Positions 28,609 through 35,643 of a stretch of 64,000 nucleotides of DNA are shown here, one piece after another. Both the position numbers and the translations under genes were made by a program. Source of the DNA: Zobellella iuensis (GTDB lineage: Bacteria; Pseudomonadota; Gammaproteobacteria; Enterobacterales; Aeromonadaceae); NCBI RefSeq assembly GCF_016746085.1, contig NZ_JAERTZ010000012.1:186001-250000 (forward strand). The letters are read 5' to 3'. Positions within the stretch are counted from its first letter, which is position 1. Every line of letters begins with the position of its first letter. Under the pieces are notes generated by a model. The model was not told where the DNA came from. It worked only from the letters and a program-made list of their open reading frames with translations, and searched no databases.

Positions 28609-28851
28609 ATGAGCCAGTCGGTAAGGTTTGGGGATGCATTTCTGTCCAATGTGAAAGCTCATGCTGCCACTGAAAACCGCACAGTGTCAGAGCAGATCCG
28701 ACATTGGGTGGCCATTGGCAGGACTACCGAAGATAACCCCGACCTCCCCTTCAGCTTTATCAAGGATGCCATCGCAGCCAGCCAGGAGTTGAAAACTGGC
28801 AAGGTCAAACGGTACGTCAGGAGAACACCAAAATCCCCGAGAGCGGGATGA
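28609..28851 (+). CDS. ParD-like antitoxin family protein
   Basis: 80 residues starting MSQSVRFGDAFLSNVKAHAA, then ENRTVSEQIRHWVAIGR. This is the pattern of ParD-like type II antitoxins, in which a ribbon-helix-helix-like start is followed by S-x-x-x-Q-I-x-H-W-x-x-I-G-R. I see no intact toxin gene beside it; an open but start-less frame follows. Possible roles are DNA-binding regulation or a remnant of a toxin-antitoxin pair. The 260 bp between int and this gene show nothing convincing. Confidence 0.6.
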   Translation: MSQSVRFGDAFLSNVKAHAATENRTVSEQIRHWVAIGRTTEDNPDLPFSFIKDAIAASQELKTGKVKRYVRRTPKSPRAG

Positions 28852-28990
28852 AATAGAAGATGAACGGGTCTGGGCATTCGTAGGATGTAACGCCGTTGCT
28901 GGCCCTTTCAACTCTTGGGAAGAGGCACAACAACAGTTCGATAAATTGGTAGAGGAATGGGGAATACACATCTACCTGGATTGGATGTGA
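28793..28990 (+). pseudogene. Possible gene remnant after the ParD-like gene
   Basis: An open frame without an ATG/GTG start gives a protein-like string around ERDEIEDERVWAFVGCNA, then FNSWEEAQQQFDKLVEEWG, ending in I-Y-L-D-W-M. The overlap with the ParD-like gene and the lack of a start suggest the tail of a frameshifted partner gene. I do not recognise it, and it could be chance. Confidence 0.25.
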
Positions 28991-29044
28991 CTCCTCAAGA
29001 ACTGAGCCCCTACCTAGTGGGAATCAACAGGGACTTGGTGTTTG

Positions 29045-29485
29045 TCAGATGCTGCGCTCTTCCAGTTCGTGGCGACTGGCCACGGCCAGGAAGTGGCTAC
29101 GGTCCCGGTATTGTCCCTGTGAAGCCTTCACCCGAGAGTCAATCAGCTGAATCAGGCCGTCCGGCAGGCTGACGTTGATACGCTTGGGCTTGCCCATAAA
29201 CTCGGTCAGATCCACGTCCAGCAGCAACCAGCCATCGCAGTGGTTATAGTCCTCCAGCTGTCGATAGTGGCGCGGGCCCAGATCCTTGATGCTATCGATG
29301 CCAGCCCCATTACTGACCATTTCCTCGATCACCATGGCAATCGCCTCGGTGGCCATGGACTTCACCTGTTCTTCACTGTCGGCAGCGCTGAAGCAGGCAT
29401 AATCATCATTGCAGAGCGCAGGCACCACCAGGCCGAGCGCCTCCCCGTCATGCGACGGATATTCAACACCGACTGAAAACAACAT
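29045..29485 (-). CDS. hicB: HicB antitoxin
   Basis: 146 residues from the ATG at 29485 (GGAGG 5 nt upstream). The N-terminal degenerate RNase H-like HicB domain is LMLFSVGVEYPSHDGEALGL-like; the C-terminal ribbon-helix-helix is RINVSLPDGLIQLIDSRV. It neutralises HicA and represses the operon. It follows hicA on the same strand after 44 nt. A decayed copy of its 3' end lies at 37505-37590. Confidence 0.88.
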   Translation of the reverse strand: MLFSVGVEYPSHDGEALGLVVPALCNDDYACFSAADSEEQVKSMATEAIAMVIEEMVSNGAGIDSIKDLGPRHYRQLEDYNHCDGWLLLDVDLTEFMGKPKRINVSLPDGLIQLIDSRVKASQGQYRDRSHFLAVASRHELEERSI

Positions 29486-29529
29486 AAGCACCTCCGCTAA
29501 ATCCGTGTCAGGCCCAAGGAGCGGGGGGA

Positions 29530-29712
29530 TTAGATCCCCGCCGCTTTCTTAATGGACTTGATGGTTCCGACCGGCAACGATTTCTTCGGGTGGGGGACTG
29601 GAAACGTTTTGCCCGTGATTGGCGAATACCAGATCTCGTGGCTCCCCTTCCCCTGCCGTTTGAGTTCGCAGCCGGCAGCCTTCAATTCCTTGATCAGGTC
29701 GCCTGACGTCAT
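29530..29712 (-). CDS. hicA: HicA toxin (mRNA interferase)
   Basis: 60 residues, dsRBD-like HicA fold: TSGDLIKELKAAGCELKRQG, then KGSHEIWYSP with the catalytic His of the G-S-H motif (H25), and KSLPVGTIKSIKKAAGI. In this family it cleaves mRNA independently of ribosomes. AGGAGG precedes the ATG. The toxin-first order is the usual hicAB layout. It probably stabilises the mobile element. Confidence 0.92.
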   Translation of the reverse strand: MTSGDLIKELKAAGCELKRQGKGSHEIWYSPITGKTFPVPHPKKSLPVGTIKSIKKAAGI

Positions 29713-30309
29713 AGAACCTCCTAATCAAGTGCCATCAATATACACACGAATACACACGAAATCAAAAACAGGAGACAGCAAAGATGGGGCCCACCATCTC
29801 CCTTCCGGCTCTTTCATTAGCATCTGTTGTATCAGGCAATCTGTAGGCATACCAGTTGGCTGGTAGTAGCGCCTCTCCGCCTTTTGGCCACTGCAGGTAT
29901 CGCTCTTACCGCCTGAACTGACCTCTCCCGGTCAGCCCAACACCAGATAAATGAGTGAGAAAAGACCAAGTTTCTCTCTTAACAGAAAAAATTCGCATGA
30001 GTTTTTCTCATGGTAGAGAGTCGGCGTATGGGTCCTTATTTATGCCAATAAATGACATGTAATGCCATGGTTTGTCATATCTAAAAATCAAGACTTAAAC
30101 ACACTATTTATTTGAAGGGTGACCGTATATGCACCCTATTTCATGGGGTTGATACTGTCCATCCACACAGTAAGCTGTAAAAAGTTCCGAGACATTCCGG
30201 GCTTTGAAAGATCGGAATTTTGCAGAACTCGGGAGGTTGCCGCCGCAAGCGATTAAAGGAAAATGCAGGCGATACAAGAACAAAGAAAGCATCCGAAAGG
30301 GGGGTGAAA
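29713..30309. other. Intergenic region, no gene seen
   Basis: About 600 bp between divergent hicA and the HTH regulator. The part from 29990 is AT-rich and has a perfect CATGAG-ttttt-CTCATG inverted repeat near 29996-30012 and a loose TGACA...TGTCA dyad near 30053-30079. Any element promoter or operator switch is likely to lie here. No reading frame looks coding. Confidence 0.5.
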
Positions 30310-30507
30310 ATGCAGATGTTAAACACCAATGAGGCTGCAAAAATTCTGAACGTGCATGCCGTTACTTTGAGTAAGTGGGTGCGCAATAAAAAGCCCGGTC
30401 TGGTTTGCTACCGGGTTGGACGAGAACTCAAGTTCAAGCGTGAAGACGTTGAAGCGTTTCTTCATAGCTGCAAAACCGGCTGCAGGCCTGAAGAGGTGAA
30501 AGCGTGA
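30310..30507 (+). CDS. Small helix-turn-helix regulator / excisionase-like protein
   Basis: 65 residues, MerR/Xis-type winged HTH (HTH_17): MLNTNEAAKILNVHAVTLSK, then WVRNKKPGLVCYRVGRELKF and KREDVEAFL. Such proteins act as excisionases or AlpA-like activators in mobile elements. AAGGGGGGTG lies 3-8 nt before the ATG. It is the first gene of a unit running through the GpO-like protein, and its TGA overlaps the GTG of the next gene. Confidence 0.75.
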   Translation: MQMLNTNEAAKILNVHAVTLSKWVRNKKPGLVCYRVGRELKFKREDVEAFLHSCKTGCRPEEVKA

Positions 30508-30719
30508 CCTTCCATACCAGTGTGAACGAACAAGTAGAACGCCAGGTAGCCGAGCTTAAACAGGAAATCACCGAGCTGAGGCGGGCGGCGGAACTGTTCA
30601 GAAACTATCCGGACAGTCCGGGACAAAGTTTGATAGCCGCTGTTGAACGCCTGGAAAGAAAGCAGCAGGCGCTGTTTTCAGAGCTTGGATTCAATGCCGG
30701 CGGCTTTTACCTGGTGTGA
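30504..30719 (+). CDS. Short coiled-coil protein of a phage-satellite operon
   Basis: 71 residues from GTG at 30504, overlapping the previous stop by 3 nt. It is strongly helical and charged (QVERQVAELKQEITELRRAA; VERLERKQQALFSELG) and ends G-G-F-Y-L-V. The next protein, GpO-like, ends R-G-F-Y-L-T, so the two share a C-terminal tetrapeptide G-F-Y-L. I do not recognise a family. The size, coiled coil and position next to a scaffold homologue suggest a capsid-assembly or scaffold-partner role, as inference. Confidence 0.6.
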   Translation: MTFHTSVNEQVERQVAELKQEITELRRAAELFRNYPDSPGQSLIAAVERLERKQQALFSELGFNAGGFYLV

Positions 30720-30781
30720 TCCGATGGGTCGATGAGGCGGTGTGGAGACAGGCAGCAACGACCAACTACAGGAAACCAATA

Positions 30782-31357
30782 ATGTCAGATTCAAGCATTC
30801 GCACCGGCTGGATATGTATTGCCACCGAAGGCGATACCGTGGACAACCGCCATATTTCAGCCCAATGGTTGAACGAAATGGCCAGCGCCTATAACCCGGA
30901 TTTTTACACCGCCATAATATGGCCGGACCATAAGCGCACCGAGGATGCCATGGGCCATGTCATTGCCTTGAAAGCCGAAAAGGTGGCTGGGAAAACCAAG
31001 CTGTTCGCCGTGCTCAAGCCAAGCCGCCAGCTGCAGCTGCTCAACTCCATGGGACAGTATCAGTTCTGCAGCATCGAGCCCTGGCCCGACTTTGCCGGCA
31101 CCGGCAAGCACTACCTGATAGGCCTGGGCGTGACCAACCAGCCGGCCAGCACCGGCACCACCCATATGCAGTTCAGCCATGGCCAGAGGATGATAGCGAA
31201 ATCAGAGCCCTTGCGGTTCTCCCAGGCCAAGCAGGTCGGCCCTGATGAACTCCAGAAGCTGATCGATGAAGTGAAGCGCATTGCCAAGAGCCAGATGGAA
31301 ATGGAGCGGAAGCTATATCACGCCGCCGACCAGGCGCGGGGCTTCTACCTGACATAA
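30782..31357 (+). CDS. GpO-like phage capsid protease/scaffold, C-terminally reduced
   Basis: 191 residues from the ATG at 30782 (AGGAAACC 8 nt before it); an in-frame GTG at 30716 would add 22 residues. The protein follows P2 GpO: EGDTVDNRHISAQWLNEM, AIIWPDHKRTEDAMGHV, FCSIEPWPDFAGTGKHYLIG and LGVTNQPASTGT. The residues equivalent to the P2 catalytic triad (D19, H48, S107) are D21, H50 and S97, all retained. After the protease region only ~40 residues remain, against a much longer scaffold domain in P2. The helical tail ends in G-F-Y-L-T. No capsid gene is present in the element, so it probably acts on a helper phage's capsid. Confidence 0.8.
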   Translation: MSDSSIRTGWICIATEGDTVDNRHISAQWLNEMASAYNPDFYTAIIWPDHKRTEDAMGHVIALKAEKVAGKTKLFAVLKPSRQLQLLNSMGQYQFCSIEPWPDFAGTGKHYLIGLGVTNQPASTGTTHMQFSHGQRMIAKSEPLRFSQAKQVGPDELQKLIDEVKRIAKSQMEMERKLYHAADQARGFYLT

Positions 31358-31598
31358 GGGCAACACCATAACGCAGGGCGGCCGGTACTGCCGGCTTCCA
31401 CCAGCGGGATCACCTCAAGCCTACTTAGAGGGAAAAGGCAAAACGGAGCTGGGAGATAAATTTACCGGCACGGCCTTTCCTTGGCCGCGAACGAGACCAG
31501 GCGAATAAAGATAATTCGCAAGGTATTAAAGGGAATTAATTACGGCTGGGGTGTGGAAAAGCAGAACATGAAGAAGAACACAGCAAAAGGATAACACC

Positions 31599-32288
31599 AT
31601 GAACGACGCTATTAATTTGGCTCTGGAAAATTTCAGAAAAACGAAACAATTACAGGTCGAACTGGACAAAGAAATTATTTCCCTGGGCGAATTAAGAAAC
31701 AAGCTACTCCAAGAACGGGGAGAGAAGGAACAGCGGGTCAACACCCTGCTTTCTGCTGACGCAGATAGTCTGATATACGGTGACAGCAAAACACTGAAGG
31801 AAACCGGCCAGCTAAGAGCCGCCCTACTGATCCTAGATGACAGGGTGACCGCCATCGATAACAAAATCGGGTATCTCAAATCCCAACTGGCCGACGCCTA
31901 CCTGGCCACCAAAAGCGCCCGCGACAGCTTCAATTCCCTCTATATGGAATGGCTTAAGAGCGAGGCGATGCGAACTATTCAGACCGGACTGGCCGAAGCC
32001 CTGAAACCGGCGGCGGGTTTTATCAAGGTGGGAAAAAAGATCCTTGGAAACAACGTGTTTGAAAGCATCGAGCGTAGTTTTTTCGAGTCAGGGATGGAGC
32101 GATTCATCATCGCTACCCTGTCGGAACTCTCCAGGAGTAGCGCTATCAGCGACGTGGTCTTGCTGCCTGGTGCCGAAGAAGTGGTGTTCCAAGGCTTTCA
32201 GCCGGCCTCTTTAAGCCACGAAGAAATCAACCTGCTGGGCAGTCCTGCAGGCCGCCACAAGCTCAAGATGATGAACCGCACCCAGTAA
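31599..32288 (+). CDS. Coiled-coil protein of unknown function
   Basis: 229 residues. The N-terminal ~115 residues are an extended charged helix (KTKQLQVELDKEIISLGELR; ILDDRVTAIDNKIGYLKSQL). The C-terminal half has a short Gly/Ala helix (LAEALKPAAGFIKVGKKILG) and a globular end. I recognise no family. It stands alone between a 241-bp gap and a terminator and is somewhat more AT-rich than its neighbours. A structural or capsid-size role is possible but unsupported. Confidence 0.6.
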   Translation: MNDAINLALENFRKTKQLQVELDKEIISLGELRNKLLQERGEKEQRVNTLLSADADSLIYGDSKTLKETGQLRAALLILDDRVTAIDNKIGYLKSQLADAYLATKSARDSFNSLYMEWLKSEAMRTIQTGLAEALKPAAGFIKVGKKILGNNVFESIERSFFESGMERFIIATLSELSRSSAISDVVLLPGAEEVVFQGFQPASLSHEEINLLGSPAGRHKLKMMNRTQ

Positions 32289-32293
32289 AAGCA

Positions 32294-32318
32294 AAAGCCG
32301 GGCAGAGGGCCCGGCTTT
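32294..32318 (+). terminator. Terminator after the coiled-coil gene
   Basis: Perfect 10-bp stem AAAGCCGGGC / GCCCGGCTTT, 5-nt loop, 5 nt after the stop. There is only a short U-run. It separates the left unit from the replication unit. Confidence 0.75.
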
Positions 32319-32566
32319 GACTGAGATCACCCACGCCAATGGAATCTCATTACTGCATATTCAAACCAGAGGCAAATAACGTGTCGTTTATAAACCACCT
32401 TGGCAAGAACACTGATGATTATGCAATCACCGATCCTGCGTGTAAAGCCCCTGCTGAAAAAACCGCCCTGTTGCACTTCCTGGTCGGGCTGCGTATCATC
32501 CCAGTTGCTGGCCTAGACACCCAGCAACAAAACAGCAGGCGGATTAGACACCCGCAGGCAGAAAGA

Positions 32567-32748
32567 CACAAAGGACAATGCACCATCCCTCATTCCAAGT
32601 TAGCGGCCCCCATGGGCGGCTACGCTGCAACAGCTCTGGAGGAGGGGTTCGGGAGCCAAGCAGCTCGACTGCAAAGCCTCCAGCAAGGGTTCCTTTGTGC
32701 CCTTCGTCTTGCGGCTGCCCGAACCGCCTTTGTGCCAAAACACAAAGG
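32567..32748 (+). ncRNA. Structured leader with alternating CACAAAGG / CCTTTGTG blocks
   Basis: CACAAAGG occurs at 32567-32574 and 32741-32748; its exact complement CCTTTGTG at 32692-32699 and 32727-32734. The last two blocks form a perfect 8-bp hairpin with a 6-nt loop (CCAAAA) that buries the ribosome site of the Icd-like gene. The first block is itself the ribosome site of a 72-codon frame at 32578. P4-like satellites control replication genes by competing RNA pairings in the same place, so a riboregulator is a reasonable inference. Confidence 0.5.
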
Positions 32749-32796
32749 ACTCCCCAAGATGATCTATCAATTCCTGATCGCATCTCCCGGCCGTAA
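32578..32796 (+). CDS. Ash/Icd-type leader reading frame
   Basis: 72 codons starting MHHPSFQVSGPHGRLRCN with AAGGA 4 nt upstream. Its Ser/Pro/Cys-rich composition (SSTAKPPARVPLCPSSC) resembles the N-terminal segment often annotated on Ash or Icd-like proteins of P2/P4-type elements. It overlaps the next start by 38 nt. Conservation there may reflect RNA function rather than protein, so I rate coding potential as modest. Confidence 0.35.
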   Translation: MHHPSFQVSGPHGRLRCNSSGGGVREPSSSTAKPPARVPLCPSSCGCPNRLCAKTQRTPQDDLSIPDRISRP

Positions 32797-32929
32797 ACTG
32801 GCCGAGCTTTCCCGTATCCGTATCGTTTCCGCCTTCGGTCGTACCGAAGCCGAGGCCCGCGCCCATCTGGCCGGCCCGCGCCTGATCTTTCTGAGCCGTA
32901 CCCCGGCCCGTAAAGGGGGTGCCGCATGA
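32759..32929 (+). CDS. Icd-like (host cell division inhibitor-like) small protein
   Basis: 56 residues: MIYQFLIASPGRKLAELSRI, then TEAEARAHLAGPRLIFLSRT. The I-x-A-x-T-E-A-E-A-R pattern and hydrophobic end match the small Icd/Ash-like proteins found upstream of replication genes in P2/P4-like elements. Function in this element is unknown. AAGGA lies 10 nt upstream but inside a hairpin. A longer in-frame reading from 32339 exists but has no ribosome site. The stop overlaps the PrtN-like start (ATGA). Confidence 0.6.
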   Translation: MIYQFLIASPGRKLAELSRIRIVSAFGRTEAEARAHLAGPRLIFLSRTPARKGGAA

Positions 32930-33207
32930 GCCAGGTATTCTCCCCCACCCTGTTCCTGTTAATGGCTACCTATGGCAGCGTTACCGCCGTGCGCCTGGAT
33001 GACGTGTCCGATCTCTATTTCGGCATGGCGCCACAAACGGCCAAGGCCAAAGCCACCGCCGGCCAGCTCCCCGTACCGGCCTTTCGCGCCTCCCAAAAAT
33101 CCCCCTATCTGATCCACCTGGTCGACCTGGCCGAGTACATAGACGCTCAGCGACAGGCCGCCGCCGAGCGGATGCAGCGTCTTAGCGTTGGGGGTAAAAC
33201 AGCATGA
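32926..33207 (+). CDS. PrtN-family (pyocin activator-like) regulator
   Basis: 93 residues: SPTLFLLMATYGSVTAVRLD, DVSDLYFGMAPQTAKAKATA, FRASQKSPYLIHLVDLAEYI. The LLM-x-x-Y start, the D-x-x-x-x-Y-F box and the R-x-S-Q-K-S-P segment are those of PrtN-type proteins, which activate pyocin genes in Pseudomonas and are frequent in temperate phage regulatory regions. It is likely a transcription factor of the element. It overlaps both neighbours by 4 nt. Confidence 0.78.
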   Translation: MSQVFSPTLFLLMATYGSVTAVRLDDVSDLYFGMAPQTAKAKATAGQLPVPAFRASQKSPYLIHLVDLAEYIDAQRQAAAERMQRLSVGGKTA

Positions 33208-33455
33208 CCAACCCCACCAAGCAGCGCATCGCCGAGAACGAAGAAAGCGTCCATAGCCTGGCCCTGGGCGTAACCGCCCTGGGCGATCTGCTCTCCAGCC
33301 TGGACCCGGCCGCCGGCATGTCGGAAAAGACCTTGCGGGGCCTGGGCTACCTGATCCACGAAGTGGGCAAGACCATGGCCCAGAAGCTGGACGAAAACAA
33401 CCGGATCGACCTTGAGGAAGGCTTGAAGAAGCTAAGGGGGTCCCGTGAGCACTGA
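33204..33455 (+). CDS. Small acidic helical protein in the replication operon
   Basis: 83 residues (MTNPTKQRIAENEESVHSLA, EKTLRGLGYLIHEVGKTMAQ), mostly helical. It overlaps the PrtN-like gene by 4 nt and the gpA-like gene by 11 nt, so it is translated with them. I recognise no family. Confidence 0.65.
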   Translation: MTNPTKQRIAENEESVHSLALGVTALGDLLSSLDPAAGMSEKTLRGLGYLIHEVGKTMAQKLDENNRIDLEEGLKKLRGSREH

Positions 33456-35643
33456 GCTGGCTCCTACCCTGGCCCGCCGCGCCCCTTGCATCGCTATCCC
33501 CGACTATATCGCCGGGGTCAAAGTGAACAAGGCACTGTTTGCCGGCCCCACCGGCCCGGAAGATCTGACGTTTATCGATCGCAAGCTGGCCCGGCTGGAG
33601 CAGGTCACCGCCGGCAAGCTGTTCGGCGAGTACCAACGCCGCCGGCAGCAGTACCAAGCGAAGTCGGCAAACCTGTGGCTGCGGATGGCGGCCGACACCG
33701 CCCAGGCGCAGCAAGACCGCTTCCCGGTGCCGATCCGGCGCATCAACGAAGAGGCACGGCGTGAAGCAGTGGCCCGCGAATGGGCCACCCAGGTTAACGC
33801 CATCGTCAGCCACCTGACCCAGGGCTTTACCGTTCCCCAGCCGGCCGCCGAACTCCTGGCGGCCGCCATGGCGCCGGCCCGCCAGTGGGGCTTTTCCCCG
33901 GTGCTGCCCGACCTGAGCGGCGAAGTGACCGACAAACACCTGGACCATGCCGCCAGTGCCGTGGCCCGGCTGCAGGATGAAGACTGGTGGTTGCGGCAGA
34001 TCCGCCGCGCCTACCAGCGGCACCGGGAACTGGTGGCCATCATGGCCGGCGACGTGCGCCGGGGCGTCAGCCCCTATGTATCGCACCGGGCCTTTATGGA
34101 TTACCGTTCCAACAAGGTCGCCCAGGCCCGCTGGCTGGCCGATATGCTGGTGGTCAACGAGGATAAGGGGCTGGAGCTGTCGCTGGCCGAGGCCCACGCC
34201 GCCAGCGTCTCCAACCCGGAGATTCGCCGGGTGGAACTGATGGTGAGAATGCGGGGCTTCGAGGATCTGGCCTGGGAGCAGGGCCACGCCGCCGAGTTCT
34301 ACACCTGGACCACGCCCAGCCGGTTCCATGCCTGGAACACCGTAAAGGAAGACCGCGGCCGTTCGGTCCGCAATAAGCGTTACCGCGGTACCAGCCCGCG
34401 AGACGCCCAGGCCTACCTGTGCCGGCAGTGGGCTAAGGCCCGCGCTGCCATGGCCCGGGCAGGCATTACCGTGTACGGCTTCCGGGTAGTGGAGCCGCAC
34501 CACGACGGCACACCGCACTGGCATATGCTGTTTTTCGTCGAGCCGGCACAACGCGACCAGTTGCGGGACATTCTCGGCCGCTACGCCTGCGAGCACGACC
34601 AGGACGAGATCAAGAACCACCGTTCGGCCCGGTTCGACGTGCTGGCCATCGATCCGGCGTATGGCAGCGCCACGGGCTACATTGCCAAGTACATCGCCAA
34701 GAATATCGATGGCCACCGGGTGGGGGACGACTACGAGGCCGAGGCCCAGGCCAACGAAACCGCCACCAACGTGGCCGCCTGGGCCAGCCTGTGGGGCATT
34801 CGTCAGTTCCAGCAGATCGGCGGCCCGTCCGTGACGGTTTGGCGGGAGCTGCGGAGGCTGCGGGAGGCGGTCAAGGATCCGCTGATTGAGCCGGCCAGGG
34901 TCGCCGCCGACGCCGGCAACTGGGCGGAGTTTATCGGCTCCATGGGAGGGGTCTCACTGCCCAGGCAGGACAGGCCGATCAAGCTGGCTCACCTGGTTAC
35001 ACCCTGTGCCAGCAAATACGGCGAGGATCTGCGGCGCCTGGTCGGCGTAACGTCGGCCGGGGGCTGCTCTATGCGGACCCGCCTGGATGGTTGGGCCGTG
35101 GTCAAGAAGTCACCGGCGCGGGGCTGTGGCGAGCGCAGCGAGTTGCCCTTAAGCGGCGGCAGCCGCGCCCCTTGGAGCTCTGACAATAACTGTACGGGGC
35201 GGATAGAACTCCCGTCCCTGGCCGTCGAACTGGCCGGCGCCGGGCTCGACGCCGTGGACCGGGGCAGGATGGAGGCCGGCGCCGTAGTCGTAGTGGATGG
35301 CCTCTATCACTGGATCCGTGACGGCCGGCTTTACCAGTCCCGCCACCGCCCCCAGTTTGGCCGGTCGCCGGCGAAGAACGGCAGGAAAGGATGGGCGGAA
35401 GACCGGGATCTGGAGCAGCTGCAGCAACACCGGCTGAACCACCAGGCTATGGCCGTGCTGGCTGGCGATCTGCCGCTCGATGAATACATAGAGGCCGCCC
35501 CGGATACCACCAAGGCCATGCAGGCCCTCGACAACCAGTTGGACAAGGAATACCGGGAAGCCCCGGTGTCATTCCGCCAAGATCAGTATCTGATCATGCT
35601 GTCCGGGTTCGTCGCCTCTTTCCAAGGCTGGGGGGAGCTATGA
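33445..35643 (+). CDS. GpA-type rolling-circle replication endonuclease
   Basis: 732 residues from GTG at 33445 (AAGGGGG upstream). The HUH metal-binding motif is H358-W-H360 (HHDGTPHWHMLFF), and the two catalytic tyrosines with lysine are Y412-I-A-K-Y416-I-A-K419, the P2 GpA pattern. It should nick one strand at its origin and drive rolling-circle replication of the excised element with the host Rep helicase. The probable origin lies within its own 3' part, as in P2. It overlaps the P2-type integrase by 4 nt. Confidence 0.92.
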   Translation: MSTELAPTLARRAPCIAIPDYIAGVKVNKALFAGPTGPEDLTFIDRKLARLEQVTAGKLFGEYQRRRQQYQAKSANLWLRMAADTAQAQQDRFPVPIRRINEEARREAVAREWATQVNAIVSHLTQGFTVPQPAAELLAAAMAPARQWGFSPVLPDLSGEVTDKHLDHAASAVARLQDEDWWLRQIRRAYQRHRELVAIMAGDVRRGVSPYVSHRAFMDYRSNKVAQARWLADMLVVNEDKGLELSLAEAHAASVSNPEIRRVELMVRMRGFEDLAWEQGHAAEFYTWTTPSRFHAWNTVKEDRGRSVRNKRYRGTSPRDAQAYLCRQWAKARAAMARAGITVYGFRVVEPHHDGTPHWHMLFFVEPAQRDQLRDILGRYACEHDQDEIKNHRSARFDVLAIDPAYGSATGYIAKYIAKNIDGHRVGDDYEAEAQANETATNVAAWASLWGIRQFQQIGGPSVTVWRELRRLREAVKDPLIEPARVAADAGNWAEFIGSMGGVSLPRQDRPIKLAHLVTPCASKYGEDLRRLVGVTSAGGCSMRTRLDGWAVVKKSPARGCGERSELPLSGGSRAPWSSDNNCTGRIELPSLAVELAGAGLDAVDRGRMEAGAVVVVDGLYHWIRDGRLYQSRHRPQFGRSPAKNGRKGWAEDRDLEQLQQHRLNHQAMAVLAGDLPLDEYIEAAPDTTKAMQALDNQLDKEYREAPVSFRQDQYLIMLSGFVASFQGWGEL
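35165..35199 (+). other. Probable rolling-circle origin (nick region) inside gpA
   Basis: GCGCCCCTTGGAGCTCTGAC continues into AATAACTGTACGGGG. From memory, the P2 origin in its A gene contains GCGCCTCGGAGTCCTGTCAA; the two align well, and both encode an A-P-x-S/x-x-N-N-C-T-type peptide (here APWSSDNNCTG). Not checked by alignment. Confidence 0.5.

Noticed and set aside
29713-30309. Possible CI-type repressor or CRISPR-like array in the gap
   Set aside because: No repeat-spacer pattern and no convincing reading frame on either strand.
32339-32758. N-terminal extension of the Icd-like protein
   Set aside because: No ribosome site at the upstream start, and the interval is better explained as a structured leader overlapping another small frame.
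32959-34716. 585-codon open frame on the minus strand
   Set aside because: It lies opposite the GpA-like gene; the plus-strand protein has HUH and tyrosine motifs, and the antisense translation has none.
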